DNA from: Spirochaetia bacterium
Lineage (GTDB): Bacteria; Spirochaetota; Spirochaetia; Treponematales; Treponemataceae
Length of the DNA stretch: 12,083 nt
Assembly: GCA_900769985.1 (NCBI GenBank)
Contig: CAAGIS010000223.1
Coordinates: 1 to 12,083 of the forward strand
Reading direction: 5' to 3'
Shown piece by piece: positions 1-5,570 of this stretch (the first letter of the stretch is position 1; each line of letters starts with the position of its first letter). The position numbers were made by a program, and so were the translations under genes. The notes under the pieces were generated by a model. It worked only from the letters and a program-made list of their open reading frames with translations. It was not told the DNA's origin and did not search any database.

Positions 1-1
1 A

Positions 2-127
2 AGCCAGATGATTTACACATGGCTATTGAGTTTTGGAAACAATGCCACGGTAATCAAGCCCCATGAACTGCGCGAAAAAATCCGTGCAGAATGTGAAAAA
101 GTGGCAGAAAAATACATAATCAAATAA
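2..127 (+). CDS. WYL-domain transcriptional regulator, C-terminal end (partial)
   Basis: The open frame runs from the left edge to TAA at 125-127 and encodes about 41 residues. They include LLSFGNNATVIKPHELREKI followed by RAECEKVAEKY. This matches the usual end of WYL-domain regulators (YafY/DeoR-like type), where a 'SFG..v.vi.P.eLRe.i' strand-turn-helix is followed by a lysine/glutamate-rich last helix ending in Y. Such proteins carry an N-terminal winged helix and a WYL ligand-sensing domain and act in the cytoplasm as DNA-binding regulators; those parts lie outside the window. The next coding region starts 86 bases downstream on the same strand, so co-transcription is possible but unproven. 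The family call rests on a short tail only. Confidence 0.62.
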   Translation, partial: SQMIYTWLLSFGNNATVIKPHELREKIRAECEKVAEKYIIK

Positions 128-140
128 ATGGAGGAATTAT

Positions 141-171
141 TAAAACTTTGCAAAAATGGATCAAAGTTTTA
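141..171 (+). repeat. Inverted repeat / hairpin after the WYL gene
   Basis: TAAAACTTTG (141-150) and CAAAGTTTTA (162-171) are perfect inverse complements with an 11-nt loop. The repeat lies between the WYL stop codon and the start of the downstream membrane protein. It has no T-tract after it, so it is more likely an operator or mRNA structure than a strong terminator. An operator for the adjacent regulator is a guess from position. Confidence 0.5.
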
Positions 172-213
172 TTACATATGAAAAAAATTGATATTTTTAT
201 TTTTGGAGGAAAA

Positions 214-866
214 ATGTCAAACACAAAAAATAGCAAAAATAAAATCATGACTATCCCGGAAATAATTAGTATAGGAATATCCTGCATCGCTTTGGTAATT
301 TCTTTATTAACTTTTTTACTGCCATTATAAGAAACCGCTTTGTCATAGAGGAACCATCTACAGTTTATACGATTTCTCAAAAAGAAAGCTTGTATGATGA
401 ATTGATAGTCCCTGTTATTTGCAATAATTATGGTAGTTTTATCCGTAGTATAAGCAATATGGAATGTATTTTGGAATATGATGGCAAAAGTATACCTATG
501 CGTCCGTTTTATACCTATGACAGTATAGATGCTGATGATTTATCAGCAGGACGAAAAACTTATTCAACTTTTCTCATAGAACAAAATTCTGGCAAATTAA
601 AATATGTTGGGTTTAAATATGATGAAAATTTTCAAAAAAAAGATAAGACTCCACAGGAATTTCATTTTTTGCCTAATACGCTGTATGTTTTTAAAATAAA
701 TTTTTATTCGACAAGAAACAGCTTTTTTAAGAATGATAAAGAAGTAATACAGACTATATATGGTTTTGAAACTAGAGATGAAGTTGCTTCTAAATCTGTT
801 ATTACTCCGTCAAAGCAAACTTGGTTTAAAATAACAGGCAGGAATGTTTTTTCTGCATATAAATAA
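214..866 (+). pseudogene. Single-pass membrane protein, coding region split by a -1 frame change
   Basis: The first part starts at ATG 214, four bases after GGAGG (205-209), and reads MSNTKNSKNKIMTIPEIISI followed by a hydrophobic helix (roughly residues 14-38), stopping at 328-330. The second part is open in the -1 frame from about 315 and ends with TAA at 864-866. Joining them at T TTT TTA (312-318) gives a natural protein of about 217 residues: a short N-terminal tail, one transmembrane segment ending SLLTF(F/L)TAIIRNRF, then a soluble domain of about 180 residues rich in aromatic and charged residues. In the second frame the first TTG (390) lacks a ribosome site, so it is unlikely to start there. 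I do not recognise the soluble domain. The split is either an indel in a T6 run, a sequencing error, or programmed slippage on a canonical slippery heptamer. Confidence 0.6.
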
Positions 867-907
867 GGCAAGCAATAAAATCCACCAAAAAAAGCTTTCC
901 AACCATC

Positions 908-940
908 TGTTATAATGGAATTGCAAAAACAGGAGGAAGG
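908..940 (+). promoter_or_regulatory. Extended -10 promoter and ribosome-binding site before a broken ORF
   Basis: TGTTATAAT (908-916) is a full extended -10 element (TGn followed by consensus TATAAT). No good -35 is seen 17 bases upstream, which is common for extended -10 promoters. A start near 923 would give a leader of about 24 bases carrying AGGAGG (931-936) and AAGG (937-940) before ATG 947. The signals look intact although the gene they served is broken. Confidence 0.5.
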
Positions 941-946
941 AAACCT

Positions 947-1006
947 ATGGAAACTTTAACACGAAAGGAGAGAAAAGAAAACAGTTGCATTTTAATTCTG
1001 TTATAG
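947..1006 (+). pseudogene. Truncated 5' end of a gene (METLTRKER...), probably interrupted
   Basis: ATG 947 has a good upstream AGGAGG and reads METLTRKERKENSCILILL before TAG at 1004-1006. The opening METLTRKERK has the polar, basic look of the first residues of small helix-turn-helix regulators such as TetR-type proteins, but it is too short for a firm call. The frame breaks down where an IS-transposase relic begins on the opposite strand, so insertion and decay is the simplest explanation. It could also be a short leader peptide. Confidence 0.35.
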
Positions 1007-1116
1007 ATAATCCTGCGAATTATTGCTATGTTTTCCGCCGTGTTCTTGTCGAGAATTGGACATTCATCTTCCTTAAAAATAACACCATGAACAGCTCTTA
1101 AACACCTTCGGATCAA
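961..1116 (-). pseudogene. ISAs1-family transposase, C-terminal relic
   Basis: The minus-strand frame includes VHGVIFKEDECPILDKNTAE and then NIAIIRRIIYNRIK. This closely follows the C-terminal signature of ISAs1/H-repeat-associated transposases (DDE type), usually 'LHW.LDV.F.ED..r....AaEN.aiiRriaynLlk'. The 'IEN-LHW' part, the rest of the catalytic domain and both IS ends are absent, and the frame opens with no usable start codon. It is therefore a dead fragment of roughly 50 codons. It lies directly beside the broken METLTRKER start and suggests past insertion followed by deletion. The match is from memory of the family pattern. Confidence 0.6.
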
Positions 1117-1153
1117 TTCATACCGAGCGTCATTCTGATTGTATCATAAGACT

Positions 1154-1183
1154 AAAGTCCGTTCTGAAACTTAAGTCCGACTT
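1154..1183 (+). repeat. AAAGTCCG..CTGAAA motif upstream of the ATPase relic
   Basis: AAAGTCCGTTCTGAAACTTA at 1154 onward, followed by a second AAGTCCG at 1173-1179, resembles the core of the 33-bp tandem repeat at 3550-3637 (AAAGTCCGTCTGAAAAGTGT). In both places the motif is followed by DUF4143 ATPase coding sequence; here only the C-terminal relic is left. Confidence 0.45.
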
Positions 1184-1541
1184 TTTCTTTCTGCAGTATC
1201 AAATAAGAACTTTGATGAAGCAAAAGCCTCGACTGACATTTGGGGCAGATTTGTAGAATTCTGCGTTGGAACTCATCTGATAAACAATGCAGGCATTTGT
1301 GGCTACAAACTTTCTTATTGGTGCGATGGAAATGACGAAGTAGATTTTGTACTTTCAAACGGCGATAAAATTTGTGCCATAGAAGTAAAAAGCGGACTGC
1401 GTGACAAACAAAGGTATGTCAGTTTTCAAATCAAAATATCCAGACGCAAAAATATATGTAGTTTCTGCAAACAAAGAATCAAACTCAGGAACTTTACAGT
1501 TAAAAGATTTTTTGAATCTGACACCAGATGTATTGTTTTAA
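1175..1541 (+). pseudogene. AAA ATPase with DUF4143 C-terminal domain, C-terminal relic with a frameshift
   Basis: One frame is open from 1175 and reads FDEAKASTDIWGRFVEFCVG, then THLINNAG, then EVDFVLSNGDKICAIEVKSG. This is the usual end of the DUF4143 part of bacterial AAA_14/DUF4143 ATPases: a 'WGrlvE..vg.hL.n' helix and a D...E-V-K restriction-endonuclease-like motif. Near 1410-1415 the sense shifts frame to KGMSVFKSKYPDAKIYVVSA and ends LNLTPDVLF, with TAA at 1539-1541. The N-terminal AAA domain, about 250-280 residues in intact relatives, is missing. This third family member belongs to a different lineage from the two intact ATPases downstream, judging by the motif spelling. It is non-functional as it stands. 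Confidence 0.7.
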
Positions 1542-1550
1542 ATTTAAATC

Positions 1551-1566
1551 CGTGAGTTAACTCACG
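1551..1566 (+). terminator. Perfect 16-bp palindrome after the ATPase relic (weak terminator)
   Basis: CGTGAGTTAACTCACG is self-complementary and lies ten bases after the relic's stop codon. It is followed by AAATTTTAT rather than a clean T-run, so termination would be weak. It could also be a protein-binding dyad. Confidence 0.4.
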
Positions 1567-1691
1567 AAATTTTATAAGTTCAGAATGTTTTCTATATAAA
1601 CAGAATAATTAGCGATGAGGAAATCTTTGTATGTTTAATTATTAGAGGAAAATTTCCCTTATTTTTAAAGATTATTTTCTATTTTTTCAGT

Positions 1692-1742
1692 ATTATATTC
1701 CTAAAAAGTTATAACTTTTATTGATTATATTCCTAAAAAGTT
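1692..1742 (+). promoter_or_regulatory. Two 19-bp direct repeats with a 16-bp dyad, upstream of the first ATPase
   Basis: ATTATATTCCTAAAAAGTT occurs identically at 1692-1710 and 1724-1742, 32 bases apart (about three helical turns). A perfect dyad, AAAAGTTATAACTTTT (1704-1719), starts inside the first copy. Each copy also contains a -10-like TATATT. The block ends 23 bases before ATG 1766, so it is well placed as an operator/promoter region for that gene. The rest of the 1567-1765 gap shows only A+T-rich sequence. Confidence 0.55.
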
Positions 1743-1765
1743 GTATTTTATAATCGGAGGCAAAA

Positions 1766-2893
1766 ATGATAGTCCGCTTGGGTGCAGAACGGTTTCACGC
1801 TGCCGTACAGTCAAAAAAAGTCATAATCCTGCTTGGTGCGCGCCAGGTCGGAAAAACTACTCTTTTAAAATCTCTCTTCAATGCATCTGATTCAGTGTTA
1901 TGGCTGAATGGCGACGAACTTGATGTTCAGAATTTGTTTGCAAATCTTTCATCTCAGCGTTTTAAGGCTTATCTTGGAAACAAAAAAATCCTTGTTATTG
2001 ATGAAGCCCAGCGCATTGCGGACATCGGACTTAGGCTAAAGCTTATTGCAGATTCTATTCCTGACATTCAGATTTTTGCCACAGGAAGTTCATCTTTTGA
2101 CCTTGCAAACAGAGTGAACGAGTCTTTGACCGGGCGCAAGAGGGAATTTCATCTTTATCCGTTGAGTTTTAAGGAACTTGTCGAAAATTCAGACTTGCTT
2201 TCAGAAAAGCGAATGCTTCCTCACCGGCTTGTGTTCGGCTCATACCCGGAAGTCGTCACCTCGCAAGGAAATGAAATTGAAGTTTTAAAGGAACTTTCTC
2301 AAAGTTATCTTTACAAGGATATTCTGACATTTGAAAAAATCCGCCATTCAGAAAAACTCGTAAAGCTTTTGCAGGCACTTGCGTGGCAGATTGGTTCTCA
2401 AGTTTCTTACAATGAACTGGCTCAGATTTGTTCAATGGACGCAAAAACAGTTGAACATTACATTACGATTTTGGAACAGGCTTTTATCGTATTCAGGCTC
2501 GGATCATTCAGTAGGAATCTGCGTAACGAACTTAAAAACAGCCGGAAAATTTATTTTTACGACAACGGAATCAGAAATGCTATAATCGCAAATTTTTCGC
2601 AAATCGAAAACAGAAATGATGCCGGTGCACTTTGGGAAAATTATCTTGTTTCCGAACGGCTCAAAAAGAATGAATATGAAGGCAATATGGAAAATCACTG
2701 GTTCTGGCGGACAAAAGAACAGCAGGAAGTTGATTATCTTGAAGAAAGCAACGGCAATCTCCGAGTTTTTGAGTTCAAGTGGTCTGACGTAGCCGCAAAA
2801 AAAGCTCGCCTGCCACTGACATTTTCGCGTTCGTATCAGGATGCAGAGTTTTCCGTAATAAGCCCGCAGAATGTCGAGGATTTTTTGTTATAG
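1766..2893 (+). CDS. AAA+ ATPase, AAA_14/DUF4143 family (375 aa)
   Basis: This is a cytoplasmic P-loop ATPase of a very common but uncharacterised bacterial and archaeal family. Walker A is GARQVGKT (residues 24-31), Walker B is ILVIDE (75-80), and a sensor-1 strand FATGSSS lies at 104-110. The AAA core is followed by a winged-helix/DUF4143 region (about 180-300). The end has a restriction-endonuclease-like EVDYLE (321-326) and FEFKW (335-339), giving D323...E336-x-K338, as in the PD-(D/E)xK fold; nuclease activity is not established for the family. The length is normal (370-440 aa). GGAGG lies five bases before ATG, so the start is secure. It shares only family motifs with the 440-aa ATPase at 3647, so the two are not a recent duplication. 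No obvious partner gene is adjacent. Proposed roles for the family include mobile-element or toxin-antitoxin-like functions, all unproven. Confidence 0.85.
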   Translation: MIVRLGAERFHAAVQSKKVIILLGARQVGKTTLLKSLFNASDSVLWLNGDELDVQNLFANLSSQRFKAYLGNKKILVIDEAQRIADIGLRLKLIADSIPDIQIFATGSSSFDLANRVNESLTGRKREFHLYPLSFKELVENSDLLSEKRMLPHRLVFGSYPEVVTSQGNEIEVLKELSQSYLYKDILTFEKIRHSEKLVKLLQALAWQIGSQVSYNELAQICSMDAKTVEHYITILEQAFIVFRLGSFSRNLRNELKNSRKIYFYDNGIRNAIIANFSQIENRNDAGALWENYLVSERLKKNEYEGNMENHWFWRTKEQQEVDYLEESNGNLRVFEFKWSDVAAKKARLPLTFSRSYQDAEFSVISPQNVEDFLL

Positions 2894-2950
2894 GTTAGTG
2901 TGTAAAAAGCAGTTGCGCTAAAAAAGTTCCACGCCAATTTCGTTTTTTGT

Positions 2951-3065
2951 CCCGTATTTCATTCCTTTACAGTGTAAAGTTTTTGATTTACAAGTTAAAA
3001 ACTTTATATTATTAAATAGTTTTTAACTTACAAGTTAAAAACTTTAGCGTTTGTTGAAATACGGG
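2951..3065 (+). repeat. Nested inverted-repeat block after the first ATPase
   Basis: An 11-bp outer inverted repeat, CCCGTATTTCA (2951-2961) with TGAAATACGGG (3055-3065), encloses three further hairpins: CTTTAC/GTAAAG (2965-2979), a 30-base hairpin (2976-3005) and a perfect 12-bp-arm hairpin (3018-3043). The last two are diverged copies 40 bases apart and share the direct repeat TTACAAGTTAAAAACTTTA (2988-3006 and 3028-3046). GTTAAAAACT (2994-3003) can also pair with AGTTTTTAAC (3018-3027), an alternative fold. No target-site duplication is seen. It may act as a terminator region or be a small repetitive element. Confidence 0.6.
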
Positions 3066-3076
3066 CAGTTTTCCTT

Positions 3077-3104
3077 CGCTTGCAAAGCGGTAAAAGTATT
3101 TACC
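3077..3104 (+). repeat. Two abutting small hairpins
   Basis: CGCTT (3077-3081) pairs with AAGCG (3085-3089) around GCA. GGTAAA (3089-3094) then pairs with TTTACC (3099-3104) around AGTA. The second stem starts on the last base of the first, the same overlapping design seen on both sides of it. Confidence 0.45.
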
Positions 3105-3153
3105 CTGAATGTTGATTTTTTCTGTAATCTAAAAATTTCCAATTTTTTTTTGG

Positions 3154-3236
3154 GCTTTAACTGTATACAGTTAAAGCAGTTGACAAAACTGCTTTAAGAC
3201 GATTTTTCTTCGCTATGCTCGAAAAATCGTCTTAAA
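3154..3236 (+). repeat. Chain of three overlapping hairpins
   Basis: There is a perfect 24-bp palindrome at 3154-3177. An 11-bp stem follows, TTAAAGCAGTT (3171-3181) with AACTGCTTTAA (3187-3197). Then comes a 16-bp stem, 3193-3208 with 3221-3236, with a 12-base loop. The right arm of each stem overlaps the left arm of the next (TTAAAGC, then TTTAA), so neighbouring hairpins exclude each other. No T-run follows the last stem, so it is not a standard intrinsic terminator. Confidence 0.6.
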
Positions 3237-3271
3237 TAAAAGAAGTTCTTATAAGAGAAAACAAAGTCAAT

Positions 3272-3595
3272 ATGATAGAAGATGATTTATTAGAAAAAAA
3301 AACTTCCTCAAGCCTCTGTTGCCAATCTTGAATTTTTAAAAGATGTCATTATACGCCATCCAAAAATTTCAGAATCAGATATCTGTGATTTGGGCATAAA
3401 AATTTGTGCCATCGATACCACAAATTCAACACAACTTTTTAAGGCTAAAAAAAACTGAGTGTTTCTGACCTTGCTTAGATTATTAAGCAAACGCCGGACA
3501 TAGATGAGCGGATTAAAAACGGAGATATGTCTGTCGTAGAAGATGCCGGAAAGTCCGCCGGAAAAGTGTTGGTCATCCATAAAAAGTCCGTCTGA
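3272..3595 (+). pseudogene. Unrecognised cytoplasmic protein, broken by two poly-A frameshifts and a stop
   Basis: Starting at ATG 3272 the sense reads MIEDDLLEKK. It shifts at an A9 run (3294-3302) to LPQASVANLEFLKDVIIRHP and then KISESDICDLGIKICAI, shifts again at an A8 run (3447-3454) to KLSVSDLA, meets TAG at 3476-3478 where CAG would give LAQIIKQTPDIDERIKNGDM, and ends at TGA 3593-3595. The rebuilt protein of about 107 residues is charged and mostly helical, with an 'LSVSDLAQII' stretch that resembles a small DNA-binding or regulator helix. I do not recognise a family. Its end lies inside the 33-bp tandem repeat, so repeat and gene end are fused. Both frame breaks sit in homopolymers, so sequencing error is possible for those but does not explain the TAG. 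Confidence 0.55.
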
Positions 3596-3637
3596 AAAGT
3601 GTTGATTCTTCTTGAAAAGTCCGCCTGAAAAATGTAA
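3550..3637 (+). repeat. Three-copy 33-bp tandem repeat upstream of the second ATPase
   Basis: Copies start at 3550, 3583 and 3616, a period of exactly 33 bases. The shared core is AAAGTCCGnCnGAAAAgTGTtG. Copies 1 and 2 differ at only two positions over the first 22 bases; copy 3 decays into A+T-rich sequence. The last copy overlaps the predicted promoter of the ATPase at 3647. A related core lies at 1154-1183, upstream of the third, broken ATPase. Confidence 0.7.
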
Positions 3638-3640
3638 TAT
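3612..3640 (+). promoter_or_regulatory. Sigma70-type promoter for the second ATPase, predicted leaderless
   Basis: TTGAAA (3612-3617) and TAATAT (3635-3640) are separated by 17 bases. Transcription would begin six to seven bases further on, at or next to ATG 3647, and no Shine-Dalgarno sequence is visible before that start. The mRNA would therefore be leaderless. The -35 element lies at the edge of the third 33-bp repeat. Confidence 0.5.
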
Positions 3641-3646
3641 TTTTAT

Positions 3647-4969
3647 ATGGAACGATTAATTATCAAAAAACTGGAAGAATGGAAAAACTCTCCTCATAGA
3701 AAACCGCTTATTTTGCGAGGTGCAAGACAGGTTGGTAAAACATGGGTAATGAAAGAATTCGGCAAACGATATTTTAAAAATGTGGCATACATAAATTTTG
3801 ATAATAATTCAGCCATGAAAAATGCTTTTGAATCTGATTTTGATATTAATCGTATTATTCTTGCCATTAGCGCAGAAACTGGTGTTTCAATAAAACCAAA
3901 TGAAACTCTCATTATTTTTGACGAAGTACAGGAAGTCCCAAGAGCTCTTTCAAGCTTAAAATATTTTTGTGAAAATGCACCGGAATATGCGGTAATTGCA
4001 GCCGGAAGTCAGATGGGAGTTGCTTTGCATAAGGGAACAAATTTTCCAGTTGGCAAAGTCGACTTAATGACTTTGTATCCTCTTTCTTTTGTTGAGTTTC
4101 TTATTGCCTCGGAAAATGAACAGTTGGTTTCTGTTTTAGAATCCTGCGACTGGCCTTTAATTACAGCACTAAAGTCAAAATTCATTTCCAGAATGAAGGA
4201 ATATTTTTATGTTGGCGGTATGCCTCAAGCTGTTCAGACTTTTATTGACCAAAAGGACTGGAAAAAGGTGCGGGAAGTTCAAAATAATCTTCTTGAAGTG
4301 TATGCTCAGGATTTTTCGAAACACGCATCAAGCATACTCAGCACAAGATTGAATCAAGTCTGGTCATCTTTGCCGGCACAACTTTCAAAAGACAACAAAA
4401 AGTTTATGTATAGGCAGGTAAAAAAAGGAGCACGGGCAAAAGATTTTGATCTTGCAATTCAATGGCTTTCTGATTGCGGTCTTATACATCTAGTGCATAA
4501 TCTTTCAAAACCCGGTTATCCGTTAAAGGCTTATGAAGAATTGGATTCATTTAAAATCTATATGAATGATATTGGACTTCTGTGTGCTCTTGGAAACACA
4601 GACATAAAAACTATTTTAGATGACAATGTTTTTTTTGTTGAATTTAAAGGTGCCATAACAGAACAGTATGTGCTGCAGCAGTTGCTTTCCTGTACAGATT
4701 TTAAACCCTTTTATTATTCTTCTCCAAATTCTTCTGGTGAAATTGATTTTATAATTCAGTATGAAAATCATATTGTTCCAATAGAAGTAAAATCTGCAGA
4801 AAATCTTCAGGCAAAAAGTTTAAAGGCTTTTCATCAAAAATATGATAATCTTTATTCCCTGCGGACATCGCTTTCTGATTTTAGAATCGATGGCTGGATT
4901 ATAAATATTCCGTTATATGCTGTTTACCTGATCAATAATATTCTAACTCAAAAACAGGAAGAAAAATAA
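3647..4969 (+). CDS. AAA+ ATPase, AAA_14/DUF4143 family (440 aa)
   Basis: A second intact, cytoplasmic ATPase of the family, typical in length. Walker A is GARQVGKT (25-32), Walker B is LIIFDEVQ (88-95) and the sensor strand is IAAGSQMG (117-124). The 'LYPLSFVEFL' signature (143-152) marks the end of the AAA core. DUF4143 follows, with WLSDCGLIHLV (273-283), the conserved 'IYMNDIGLL' (304-312) and 'GAITEQYVLQQL' (335-346). The C-terminus holds GEIDFII (364-370) and PIEVKS (378-383), giving D367...E380-V-K382 of a PD-(D/E)xK-like fold. ATG 3647 opens the conserved N-terminal helix and gives MERLIIKKLEEW, a usual family start, although no ribosome site precedes it. It stands alone on the plus strand, behind the repeat array and its own promoter. 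The substrate and cellular role are unknown. Confidence 0.87.
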   Translation: MERLIIKKLEEWKNSPHRKPLILRGARQVGKTWVMKEFGKRYFKNVAYINFDNNSAMKNAFESDFDINRIILAISAETGVSIKPNETLIIFDEVQEVPRALSSLKYFCENAPEYAVIAAGSQMGVALHKGTNFPVGKVDLMTLYPLSFVEFLIASENEQLVSVLESCDWPLITALKSKFISRMKEYFYVGGMPQAVQTFIDQKDWKKVREVQNNLLEVYAQDFSKHASSILSTRLNQVWSSLPAQLSKDNKKFMYRQVKKGARAKDFDLAIQWLSDCGLIHLVHNLSKPGYPLKAYEELDSFKIYMNDIGLLCALGNTDIKTILDDNVFFVEFKGAITEQYVLQQLLSCTDFKPFYYSSPNSSGEIDFIIQYENHIVPIEVKSAENLQAKSLKAFHQKYDNLYSLRTSLSDFRIDGWIINIPLYAVYLINNILTQKQEEK

Positions 4970-4984
4970 ACTGAGGTCTATAAC

Positions 4985-5001
4985 CTTTCTTAATAAGAAA
5001 G
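4985..5001 (+). terminator. Weak hairpin after the second ATPase
   Basis: CTTTCTT (4985-4991) and AAGAAAG (4995-5001) form a 7-bp stem 15 bases after the ATPase stop. A T6 run comes about a dozen bases later rather than directly after the stem, so this is a poor intrinsic terminator. Nothing else is seen up to 5072. Confidence 0.35.
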
Positions 5002-5072
5002 ATTGGTTTCGTTTTTTACTCTGAAAACTTCAGGATTTAAATTTTGCCGTGCTTTCAGCCATGCCTGCTTAC

Positions 5073-5288
5073 TTACGCTGTCTTTATCTGCTGTTTGGCA
5101 TAATTTCTTATTTCTATTGCTGCTGTAAGTCCTTTTCGTACCATGATACTTGTCATTATATCATGTACACTCATTTTTCGAACCCTTACAAAAACATTTT
5201 TTTTGTTTCCTCTGGCAACTTCTTCCAGTTCTTTTGATTTTTCATATCTTAGATCTTCTTCGAATCTGCTTATATATTTTCCACCCAT
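5073..5288 (-). CDS. Hypothetical protein, 71 aa, possibly a gene fragment
   Basis: ATG at 5288 (minus strand) gives MGGKYISRFEEDLRYEKSKE, an acidic/basic helical start, then VRVRKMSVHDIMTSIMVRKG and a final helix ending KQQIKTA. The composition looks like real protein, but there is no Shine-Dalgarno sequence and a TAG lies in frame nine bases upstream of the ATG. It may be the C-terminal remnant of a longer gene or depend on translation from the 58-aa ORF that ends 28 bases upstream on the same strand. I recognise no family. There is no signal peptide or membrane segment. Confidence 0.4.
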   Translation of the reverse strand: MGGKYISRFEEDLRYEKSKELEEVARGNKKNVFVRVRKMSVHDIMTSIMVRKGLTAAIEIRNYAKQQIKTA

Positions 5289-5316
5289 AAGAAAATTCTA
5301 ATGTATTTTGATTTTT

Positions 5317-5493
5317 TTAAATAGAGGCTTTCTTAAGTTGATGATGTTGACCATCGCCTCCCTTAAAAACGGTGATTTGCTTTTCCGACATCGCCTGATC
5401 CAATGTTTTGATATTGCGTTTTGAAACATAGGAAGTGAATGTATCGAAAGCTTGAAGTTTTTGACTGTTCGAAATATCAGATTTTTCAGACAT
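5317..5493 (-). CDS. Small hypothetical protein, 58 aa
   Basis: The start is ATG at 5493-5491 on the minus strand, seven bases after AAGGAG, which is much better than a start further upstream inside the terminator. The protein begins MSEKSDISNSQKLQAFDTFT, is hydrophilic, and ends with a glycine/histidine patch (VFKGGDGQHHQ) and a basic tail (LKKASI). It has no signal peptide and no cysteine. It follows the terminator of the transglutaminase lipoprotein gene on the same strand, so it probably has its own promoter or relies on read-through. I do not know a family. The GG followed by a short basic tail is mildly like a leader-peptide layout, but nothing else supports a secreted peptide. Confidence 0.5.
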   Translation of the reverse strand: MSEKSDISNSQKLQAFDTFTSYVSKRNIKTLDQAMSEKQITVFKGGDGQHHQLKKASI

Positions 5494-5514
5494 TTTTATA
5501 CTCCTTGTTAAATT

Positions 5515-5551
5515 AAAAACCACCGCACAAAAAGTATGCACGGAGGTTTTT
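5515..5551 (-). terminator. Intrinsic terminator of the lipoprotein operon (bidirectional shape)
   Basis: AAAAACCACCG (5515-5525) and CGGAGGTTTTT (5541-5551) pair with one A.A mismatch. On the minus strand the stem ends in GGTGGTTTTT, a G+C core followed by a T-run, 20 bases beyond the stop codon of the 812-aa gene. The A-run and T-run on both sides would let it work in either direction. Confidence 0.7.
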
Positions 5552-5570
5552 AGGGTTTTATATAAAAGAA

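Noticed and set aside
120..380. Minus-strand frame of 86 codons opposite the split membrane protein
   Set aside because: Low-complexity shadow of the A+T-rich plus-strand sequence, with no ribosome site.
1152..1358. Minus-strand frame rich in Cys and His
   Set aside because: It lies opposite the DUF4143 relic, whose plus-strand frame has clear family motifs; the Cys/His spacing fits no zinc-binding pattern I know.
2951..3065. Small transposon-like element bounded by 11-bp inverted repeats
   Set aside because: No target-site duplication or second copy is visible in the window, so mobility cannot be supported.
3308..3580. Minus-strand frame of 90 codons
   Set aside because: It is antisense to the broken plus-strand protein, which has the more protein-like sequence.
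3550..3637. CRISPR-like array
   Set aside because: Only three imperfect copies with no distinct spacers, no dyad in the unit and no cas genes.
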